A DNA stretch of 8,546 nt, taken from the NCBI GenBank assembly GCA_031282385.1, contig JAITDV010000668.1, forward strand, positions 1 to 8,546, in the 5' to 3' direction. How positions within the stretch are numbered: the first letter of the stretch is position 1; the number at the start of each line of letters is the position of its first letter. The DNA is from Planctomycetaceae bacterium. Its GTDB lineage: Bacteria > Planctomycetota > Planctomycetia > Pirellulales > Thermoguttaceae. A program made the translations under genes and the position numbers. Shown here in pieces: positions 1 through 4,980 of this stretch. The notes below the pieces were generated by a model. It saw nothing but the letters and a program-made list of their open reading frames with translations, did not search any database and was not told the DNA's origin.

Positions 1-4
1 TATG

Positions 5-168
5 GCAACTTCTAAGAACCTATTTTTGATGGAATTATCGAAATTTTCAGGATAGACAAATTTAGACAATAAATTTATTTTATCCACGAATTGACACGAA
101 TTTGTGCAAATTATTAATTCGTGATCTTTCGTGAAAATTCGCGGACAAAATGAGTTTTTAGAAGTTAC
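5..168. repeat. Palindromic MITE-like element with inverted ends
   Basis: The left end (GCAACTTCTAAGAACC, from 5) is matched in inverted orientation by the right end (reverse complement GTAACTTCTAAAAACTC, at 152-168), so the two ends form imperfect terminal inverted repeats of about 20 bp. Inside lies a second palindrome (84-143) built from repeated CACGAA/TTCGTG units: CCACGAATTGACACGAA on the left faces TTCGTGAAAATTCGCGG on the right. No ORF fits inside. The nested palindrome with inverted ends and no gene fits a small non-autonomous element. The inner CCACGAATT-type palindrome resembles repeats I have seen in other bacterial genomes, but I cannot name the family. Only one copy is in this window. 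Confidence 0.5.
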
Positions 169-211
169 TTTATGCTTTAATTTTGGCGGTTGCGTAAAAA
201 ATTTTCCATAT

Positions 212-314
212 TACACTGTTCATCCTATAAATTGTGCGACTCAAAAGCATAAAAGCCCGCTTTCCGATAGGTAATTAGGCGACGGCAAAGGAAATTTAAA
301 GAGTGAACAGTTTA
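212..314 (+). repeat. 103-bp repeat family, copy 1
   Basis: Ends are TACACTGTTC and GAACAGTTTA, inverted relative to each other. The interior shares the ATAAATTG, AAAAGC and GATAGGTAA blocks with the other copies. The central hairpin is weakened: the right arm reads AATTAGGC instead of AAGCAGGC, so this copy has drifted. It lies 60 bp upstream of the moxR start. Confidence 0.8.
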
Positions 315-340
315 AAGGGTTTGCTTCGACGTTTTTTGTG

Positions 341-368
341 TTGCTGAAATTTAATGTGTGTTTAGTAT
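341..368 (+). promoter_or_regulatory. Putative promoter of moxR (possibly leaderless)
   Basis: TTGCTG (341-346) is followed after 16 bp by TAGTAT (363-368). Transcription starting about seven bases later would begin at the moxR ATG (375), which has no Shine-Dalgarno-like sequence in front of it. The segment 339-368 matches 1807-1836, upstream of the next gene, at 25 of 30 positions. The boxes fit the -35/-10 consensus only moderately, so this rests mainly on position and on the shared block. Confidence 0.3.
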
Positions 369-374
369 ATTGAT

Positions 375-1310
375 ATGGGTTATATTGATTTAATTCGTAA
401 TCTTGAGTCGAATATATCACTTGCTGTTTTTGGTAAGCGAACGGTGATTAGGCGTTGTCTTGTTGCGCTTTTTTCTTCGGAACATGTTTTGCTTGAAGAT
501 GTTCCCGGAGTCGGGAAAACATTGATCGCTCAAGCAATAGCGCGTAGTATATCCGGTGAATTTCGACGTATTCAATTTACGCCGGATCTTTTGCCTGCGG
601 ATATTGTTGGCAGCAGTATTTACGATACATTGTCTCATGAGTTTCGTTTTGCACAAGGAGCAATATTTACAAATATCCTACTTGCAGACGAAATCAACCG
701 CACAACTCCGCGAACCCAAAGCGCAATGCTTGAAGCGATGAATGAACATCAAGTTTCTATCGACGGCATTACACATCCTTTGCCCGCGCCGTTTATGGTA
801 ATTGCAACAGAAAATCCGATGGAATATGAAGGTACATATCCGTTGCCTGAAAGTCAACTTGACAGATTTTTGTTACGAATATCAGTTGGTTATCCGGATC
901 GTGAAAGTGAAATGAATGTGTTGCGTTCACATCAGACGTCGCATCCGATTGACAAGTTGCGTGCTGTTTTGTCGTGTGAGCAAATAATAGAAATCCAAAA
1001 CGCGGCGTCGAGTATTAAAGTAGAAGATTCAATTAACCGTTATATTCTTGACATTGTTGAGGCGACACGGATGAGTGATGAGTTGCTGGTTGGGGTGAGT
1101 ACACGCGGGGCAATTGCGTTGAGTCGTGCGGCTCAAACTTTCGCACTTATTGAGGGACGTGAATTTGTTGTACCGGATGATGTAAAGGAGTTGGCTGTGC
1201 CGGTTCTCGCGCACAGAATAATACCAAACAGCTACGCACACGGCAGCCAACGCCAAAACGCTGAAGCATTAATCGAACGAATTATAGAAACTGTTGATGT
1301 TCCGGTTTAA
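375..1310 (+). CDS. moxR: MoxR-family AAA+ ATPase
   Basis: This is a 311-residue MoxR-type AAA+ ATPase, the usual length for the family. Such ATPases are thought to act as cytoplasmic chaperones that remodel or activate partner proteins, often with VWA-domain proteins. Visible motifs are Walker A (GVGKT, 45-49), the family stretch FRRIQFTPDLLP (63-74), Walker B (ILLADEIN, 101-108), sensor 1 (ATENP, 144-148), the arginine-finger region LDRFLLR (162-168) and sensor 2 (STRGA, 242-246). All key residues are present, so the enzyme should be active. The start is fixed by an in-frame TAG at 363-365; there is no ribosome binding site and translation may be leaderless. The DUF58 and transglutaminase genes that commonly follow moxR are absent: a palindromic element comes next, then an unrelated hydrolase. 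The partner is therefore unknown. Confidence 0.93.
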   Translation: MGYIDLIRNLESNISLAVFGKRTVIRRCLVALFSSEHVLLEDVPGVGKTLIAQAIARSISGEFRRIQFTPDLLPADIVGSSIYDTLSHEFRFAQGAIFTNILLADEINRTTPRTQSAMLEAMNEHQVSIDGITHPLPAPFMVIATENPMEYEGTYPLPESQLDRFLLRISVGYPDRESEMNVLRSHQTSHPIDKLRAVLSCEQIIEIQNAASSIKVEDSINRYILDIVEATRMSDELLVGVSTRGAIALSRAAQTFALIEGREFVVPDDVKELAVPVLAHRIIPNSYAHGSQRQNAEALIERIIETVDVPV

Positions 1311-1324
1311 TTTGAAAACGTATT

Positions 1325-1522
1325 ATTAGACCTTTTCGCTAACCTGTAGGAGACCACCCCTGACCCCTCCGAAGGAGGGGAATAAGAAGACACCTCCGAA
1401 AGAGGCAAATAATTCCCCTCCTTCGGAGGAGTTAGGGGTGGTCTCAGAGGAGTTAAAGGCGGTTTTTCGTTGTAGGTTTTTTGTTGCGTTGATGTATTTT
1501 TAGGTTAGAGAAAAGGTCTATT
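1325..1522. repeat. Cloverleaf-like inverted-repeat element, copy A
   Basis: The element is bounded by 21-bp inverted ends (1325-1345 and 1502-1522) that match at 19 of 21 positions; the shared core is TAGACCTTTTC...CTAACCT. Next to the left end, two 34-nt arms (1350-1383 and 1412-1445) are complementary at 32 of 34 positions. Each arm also folds on itself (CCCCTCC-GAA-GGAGGGG on the left, CCTCC-TTC-GGAGG on the right), and a third small hairpin (CCTCC-GAA-AGAGG) sits between them. An outer stem with three inner hairpins, a cloverleaf, is thus possible. A 56-bp tail (1446-1501) separates the arms from the right end. There is no ORF. TA next to GACC at both ends would fit TA-target insertion, but that is inference. 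Confidence 0.75.
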
Positions 1523-1601
1523 GGAATTTTGCTAAGGCGGTTTCATTTTTTTGCATTTTTAAATTCGGTCTTTTTTAATTGAAAATGCGTTTTGATATTT
1601 T

Positions 1602-1704
1602 TAAACTGTTCACACTTTAAATTTCATTTACCGTCACCTGCTTACCTATCGGAAAGCAGGCATTTACGCTTTTGAGTCGCGCAATTTATAGTACGAACAG
1701 TATA
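1602..1704 (-). repeat. 103-bp repeat family, copy 2
   Basis: A near-consensus copy, inverted relative to copy 1. It runs from TAAACTGTTC to GAACAGTATA. In its own sense orientation the hairpin is CCTGCTT-TCCGATAGGT-AAGCAGG. Its last TA (1703-1704) is also the first TA of copy 3. Confidence 0.88.
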
Positions 1705-1796
1705 AACTGTTCAAACTTTAAATTTCATTTACCGTCACCTGCTTACCTATTGTAAATCGGTTTTTTGCGCTCTTTAGTTATGCAATTTATATTTAC
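1703..1796 (-). repeat. 103-bp repeat family, copy 3 (decayed)
   Basis: This copy has the same orientation as copy 2 and joins it through one shared TA. The first 48 bases are nearly identical to copy 2. The far part is degraded: the hairpin arm reads AAATCGG, and the distal inverted end is no longer recognisable beyond GCAATTTATA. The right boundary is approximate. Confidence 0.75.
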
Positions 1797-1808
1797 GGGC
1801 GGCGAATG

Positions 1809-1836
1809 TTGCGGAAATTTAATATATGTTTGGAAT
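1809..1836 (+). promoter_or_regulatory. Putative promoter of the OleB-like gene
   Basis: TTGCGG (1809-1814), a 16-bp spacer and TGGAAT (1831-1836) occupy the same places as the putative moxR promoter boxes, inside a block that matches 339-368 at 25 of 30 positions. Transcription would begin near 1843, just upstream of the ribosome binding site. Support is the similarity between the two genes' upstream regions rather than consensus strength. Confidence 0.25.
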
Positions 1837-1848
1837 AACAATTTGAGC

Positions 1849-1854
1849 AGGTGG
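1849..1854 (+). promoter_or_regulatory. Ribosome binding site supporting a TTG start
   Basis: AGGTGG lies 10 bases before the TTG at 1865. The reading frame is closed upstream by TGA at 1844-1846 and has no ATG or GTG between that stop and 1865. The ribosome binding site therefore supports an unusual TTG start. Confidence 0.5.
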
Positions 1855-1864
1855 TATTTATCAA

Positions 1865-2755
1865 TTGAGTAGATTTGAGGATTATCAATTTGAGTCTCAT
1901 TTTTTTGAGGTAGTTGGCGGTTTTCGTTATCATTATATTGATGAGCGTCGTCCGCGTAATTCGGATTTTCGTGAAGTTCTTTTGATGGTTCATGGTAATC
2001 CGACGTGGTCTTATATGTGGCGTCAATTAGTGTCGGCGTTTCGGGACAAGTATCGTTGTATTGCGATAGACCATATTGGTTGTGGTTTATCTGACAAGCC
2101 GACGGAGTCGCGTTATCAATATACGTTGGAGCGTCGGATAGATGATCTTGTACGTTTTATTGAAAGCCGTGATTTACGTAATATAACTTTGGTGGGACAT
2201 GATTGGGGCGGTGCAATAGGTATGGGGGCAGCGGTCAAATTGCCAGAACGATTTGATCGTTTTGTGTTGATGAATACTGCGGCGTTTAAGAGTATAGAAT
2301 GTCCTTTACGGATTCGGTTTTGTCGTTTACCTTTTTTAGGTCGTTTTATGGTGCAAGGTCTGAATATTTTTTCTGCGGCAGCAATGTGGATGGCGATTTC
2401 AAGCCGTCGGCATTTACCTGCCAATGTTCGGACGGCATTTCTTGCGCCGTATAATTCGTGGTCGAATCGGGTTGCTGTTTACAAGTTTGTGCAAGATATT
2501 CCGCTTTCGCCATCGCAACCGGCATATAGCGTGTTATCAGAAATAGAAGATTCGTTATTAAATTTTCGTTCAAAACCGGTTTGTTTTATTTGGGGAATGC
2601 TTGACTGGTGTTTTTCGCCGGAGTTCCTAAAACGTTTCCTGCAATTTTTCCCCGATGCAAACGTGTACCGTTTAGAAAATGCACACCATCTACTGATTGA
2701 AGATGCACCAGACGATGTAATATCTGCAATGGAAGATTTTTTGAAACGAAATTGA
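1865..2755 (+). CDS. OleB-like alpha/beta hydrolase (haloalkane dehalogenase superfamily)
   Basis: This is a 296-residue alpha/beta-hydrolase of the haloalkane dehalogenase type. The oxyanion/halide motif HGNPTW is at 43-48. The nucleophile elbow GHDWGG (111-116) puts Asp113 as nucleophile with Trp114 beside it. WGMLD (243-247) supplies the acid Asp247, and His275 in the AHHLLIED stretch is the likely base, so the triad is complete. Asn45 and Trp114 match the usual halide-binding pair. From memory, the YNSWSNRVAVYKFVQDIPL stretch (196-214) resembles OleB, the beta-lactone decarboxylase of long-chain olefin synthesis, a relative of subfamily-III dehalogenases. The partners oleA, oleC and oleD are not nearby, so either OleB activity or dehalogenation is possible. 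Position 274 is His where relatives usually have Gly. The protein has no signal peptide and is probably cytoplasmic. Translation starts at TTG. Confidence 0.88.
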   Translation: MSRFEDYQFESHFFEVVGGFRYHYIDERRPRNSDFREVLLMVHGNPTWSYMWRQLVSAFRDKYRCIAIDHIGCGLSDKPTESRYQYTLERRIDDLVRFIESRDLRNITLVGHDWGGAIGMGAAVKLPERFDRFVLMNTAAFKSIECPLRIRFCRLPFLGRFMVQGLNIFSAAAMWMAISSRRHLPANVRTAFLAPYNSWSNRVAVYKFVQDIPLSPSQPAYSVLSEIEDSLLNFRSKPVCFIWGMLDWCFSPEFLKRFLQFFPDANVYRLENAHHLLIEDAPDDVISAMEDFLKRN

Positions 2756-2794
2756 TCTTGGATTATCTCGAAATGTTTTTTGTGTTATATTGTG

Positions 2795-2820
2795 GGCAAT
2801 ATGGCTGAAAGCCAGTTGCC
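2795..2820. repeat. GAA-triloop hairpin after the OleB-like gene
   Basis: GGCAA (2795-2799) pairs with TTGCC (2816-2820), and TGGCT-GAA-AGCCA (2802-2814) forms the inner stem, with small unpaired bases between. It begins 40 bp after the stop codon. There is no T-run after it, so it is a poor candidate for intrinsic termination. The inner GGCTGAAAGCC is repeated at 8268-8278. Confidence 0.5.
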
Positions 2821-2831
2821 GAAAATATAAC

Positions 2832-2849
2832 TATACTGTTACCTTTAAC
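2832..2849 (+). repeat. Isolated end of the 103-bp repeat family
   Basis: TATACTGTTACC, just upstream of copy 4, matches the left end of the family (TATACTGTTCGT) and is followed after a few bases by copy 4's own left end. It could be a solo end left by decay or by insertion of one copy beside another. It is short, so chance is possible. Confidence 0.35.
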
Positions 2850-2851
2850 AA

Positions 2852-2954
2852 TATACTGCTCGTACTATAAATTGCCTGACCCAAGAGCGTAAAAGCCTGC
2901 TTTTCAATAGGTAAGCAGGCGGCGGCAAATGAAATTTAAAGTGTGAACAATTTA
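2852..2954 (+). repeat. 103-bp repeat family, copy 4
   Basis: A full-length copy bounded by TATACTGCTC and GAACAATTTA, with an intact 8-bp hairpin stem (GCCTGCTT / AAGCAGGC) around the loop. It stops six bases before the ATG of the downstream methyltransferase gene, so it makes up that gene's immediate leader. Confidence 0.9.
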
Positions 2955-2960
2955 AAAGAT

Positions 2961-4304
2961 ATGAAAAAATCAAAATCTATAATGTTTCGTACTGTATTTC
3001 CAGTATCAATATTTTTGATGTTGGCGTTTTTGTTTGCGTCTCCATCAGTTTTCTCTGCACAACCCAACACGGCTTCAGAACGCCGTGAAATGCGGTTAAA
3101 AAAATTTCCATATATCGATCGCGCAAAATGGATGGTCGAATATGAGCTTTTACCGCAAAAGAATTTGGACAACGAGACCGTTATTGATGTAATGAAACGT
3201 GTACCGCGTCATCGTTTTGTCTTGCCAGCGTATAGACGCGACGCATACCACGACCGCGCAATTGCAATCGGAGAATCGCAGACAATTTCGCCGCCTTATA
3301 TTGTTTGCTATATGACGTCAAAGCTGTCCCCAAAACCAACCGACAAAGTTCTGGAAATTGGTACAGGAAGCGGTTATCAAGCAGCTGTTTTGAGTTTGTT
3401 GGTTGACGAGGTTTATACAATTGAGATTGTTGAAAGTCTCGGTAAGAAAGCAGACAATTTATTGCGTGAACTTGGATTCGATAATGTTAAAGTAAAAATC
3501 GGCGACGGTTATAAAGGTTGGGCGGAAGCGGCGCCGTTTGACAGTATTATTGTTACGTGTTCGCCGGAATCAATTCCTGAACCGTTGATTGAACAGTTGC
3601 GTGAAGGCGGGCGAATTATTATTCCTCTCGGCGAAAGATATCAACAAGCTTTTTATCTTTGTACTAAAGTTGAAGGAAAATTGGTTAAAGAACTTTTATC
3701 GCCGGCTCTTTTTGTACCAATGACTGGCGAAGCTGAAGAAAAACGAAAAATTCAACCCGATCCAAAAAATCCGGCAATTATAGGCGGCGATTTTGAAGAA
3801 GTCCGAAAAGATGGTTCGCCAATAGGTTGGCATTATTCGCGAAACGTAAGTATCTTGTCCAACCAAATCGGCGACGGCAATATAATAGCAGCAAAAGTTC
3901 CGTCAGGTAAATTTTTTGCCCGCTTCACAAGCACTATACCAAAAAACACAAATCCAAAAAAACAACAACCGCCGGAATTTTCACAAATTCTACAAGGTTT
4001 TCCAGTTGACGGAAAGGAAATCAAAACAATTACAATAAATTATTTTGCACGCGGAGTTGACATTGTTCCGTTGAACGGCAGAGCCCAAACTGCAACAGGA
4101 ATCATAATGCTATTTGACGAATTACGCGACCAAATCGCCGAAATACCAATATGCTTTGTAAGAGGTAACTTCAATTGGCAAAATTTCAATCAAACAATAA
4201 ACATTCCTCCAAAAACCAAAGAAGCTATTCTGCTAATCGGATTACCTACAGCTTTCGGAATATTAGACATCGATAACATAAAAATTTCAAACACAAAACG
4301 CTAG
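2961..4304 (+). CDS. pcm: Exported protein-L-isoaspartate O-methyltransferase with C-terminal accessory domain
   Basis: The family uses S-adenosylmethionine to methylate isoaspartyl residues and so starts repair of aged proteins. With the ATG at 2961 the product is 447 residues. A signal peptide is visible: basic start, hydrophobic core to about 27, likely cleavage after Ala33 (VFSA-QP). The catalytic domain (about 52-260) has VPRHRFV (81-87), the substrate-side motif QTISPPYIV (107-115), and the cofactor loop LEIGTGSGYQAA (131-142). A second domain (about 273-445) begins GGDFEEVRKDGSPIGWHY and ends IDNIKI; this resembles a galactose-binding or carbohydrate-binding beta-sandwich and, from memory, C-terminal domains of planctomycete homologues. 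Cytoplasmic forms are about 210 residues, half this length. An in-frame GTG at 2943 lies in the repeat and would spoil the signal peptide start. No clear ribosome binding site precedes the ATG. Confidence 0.9.
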   Translation: MKKSKSIMFRTVFPVSIFLMLAFLFASPSVFSAQPNTASERREMRLKKFPYIDRAKWMVEYELLPQKNLDNETVIDVMKRVPRHRFVLPAYRRDAYHDRAIAIGESQTISPPYIVCYMTSKLSPKPTDKVLEIGTGSGYQAAVLSLLVDEVYTIEIVESLGKKADNLLRELGFDNVKVKIGDGYKGWAEAAPFDSIIVTCSPESIPEPLIEQLREGGRIIIPLGERYQQAFYLCTKVEGKLVKELLSPALFVPMTGEAEEKRKIQPDPKNPAIIGGDFEEVRKDGSPIGWHYSRNVSILSNQIGDGNIIAAKVPSGKFFARFTSTIPKNTNPKKQQPPEFSQILQGFPVDGKEIKTITINYFARGVDIVPLNGRAQTATGIIMLFDELRDQIAEIPICFVRGNFNWQNFNQTINIPPKTKEAILLIGLPTAFGILDIDNIKISNTKR

Positions 4305-4390
4305 AAAATTTTGGAAATCAAAATTTGGTATTTTTACGTGACTATTCAGTCGTGCGTTTTTGTTACTACAACTATTTTGTCCCGCAAGCC

Positions 4391-4494
4391 TATACTGTTC
4401 GTACTATAAATTGCGTGACTCAAGTGCGTAAAAACCCTGCTTTCCAATAGGTAAGCAGGCGGCGGTAAAGGAAAATTCAAGTGTGAACAGTTTA
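4391..4494 (+). repeat. 103-bp repeat family, copy 5
   Basis: A complete 104-bp copy from TATACTGTTC to GAACAGTTTA. The hairpin is CCTGCTT / AAGCAGG. It begins 87 bp after the methyltransferase stop codon and does not sit directly in front of a gene; about 490 bp follow before the next start codon. Confidence 0.88.
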
Positions 4495-4641
4495 ATAATT
4501 CCCCGCACTAGATAACTTAGTTTTCCGAACAGTACACACGTTTTATTCGGTAAAATCTGCATAATCGTTATTTTAATACTATCAACCTTATTTTCTTTGA
4601 CCAAAGTAATCGACTTTACTTTTTTTACAAGGTATGATACT
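4495..4641. other. Gap without a supported gene
   Basis: This AT-rich stretch lies between repeat copies 5 and 6 within a 676-bp gap. I see no protein with family motifs, no RNA gene and no clear promoter. A 66-codon minus-strand frame (4404-4604) crosses copy 5 and takes its last third from the repeat, so it is probably not a gene. The remaining 4742-4838 stretch is likewise featureless. Confidence 0.4.
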
Positions 4642-4741
4642 ATTAAATCGAACTCTTTAGTTTTCGTTAACTTTCGCGGGCTTACCTGTCAAGCAGGCTT
4701 TTACGCTCTTGTATAACACAATTTATATGATGAACTGTATA
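4642..4741 (-). repeat. 103-bp repeat family, copy 6 (diverged)
   Basis: The right part (AAGCAGGCTTTTACGCTCTTG, then ACACAATTTATATGATGAACTGTATA) is clearly the family in minus orientation. The left part aligns only loosely (about 13 of 21 positions in the tested block), and its terminal inverted repeat is nearly lost. The left boundary is approximate. Confidence 0.65.
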
Positions 4742-4838
4742 ACGTCTTTGTATTGCCGAATTCTAAAGTATGCTCGATATACAATTTCGCCGTCGTTAAT
4801 GGTATTGCAAAAATTGGCACACAACAAAAAATCAATTT

Positions 4839-4943
4839 TATACTGTTCGTACTATAAATTGCACGACACAAGAACGTAAAAGCCTGATTTCCGGTATAGG
4901 TAAGCAGGCAACAGTAGAGGAAAATTAAAGCGTGAACAGTTTA
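4839..4943 (+). repeat. 103-bp repeat family, copy 7
   Basis: A complete 105-bp copy from TATACTGTTC to GAACAGTTTA. The hairpin has an A in the left arm (GCCTGATT) and a two-base larger loop, CCGGTATAGG. It ends 37 bp before the next start codon. The right end runs into TAAAAT (4942-4947), a -10-like hexamer, but no matching -35 box is seen. Confidence 0.88.
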
Positions 4944-4966
4944 AAATAACTAAACAAAGAAATAAT

Positions 4967-4972
4967 AAGGAG
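4967..4972 (+). promoter_or_regulatory. Ribosome binding site
   Basis: AAGGAG lies 8 bases before the ATG at 4981 and fixes that start. It is outside repeat copy 7. Confidence 0.75.
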
Positions 4973-4980
4973 AATTTATT

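Noticed and set aside
1350..1445. The large hairpin after moxR as an intrinsic terminator
   Set aside because: No T-run follows the stem directly, and the same structure occurs at 8481 onward as part of a mobile-type element with inverted ends. It might still terminate transcription, but the sequence does not show this.
2943..2960. GTG at 2943 as the methyltransferase start
   Set aside because: It lies within the repeat copy. The ATG at 2961 gives a normal signal peptide (MKKSK followed by a hydrophobic core), while the GTG start adds six repeat-encoded residues.
4404..4604. A 66-codon minus-strand frame in the gap before the secreted-protein gene
   Set aside because: Its C-terminal third is a translation of repeat copy 5, there is no ribosome binding site or recognised motif, and it does not extend beyond the gap.
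212..4943. The regularly recurring 103-bp repeats as a CRISPR array
   Set aside because: The repeats are too long, occur in both orientations, have no regular spacers, and are separated by whole genes; no cas gene is present.
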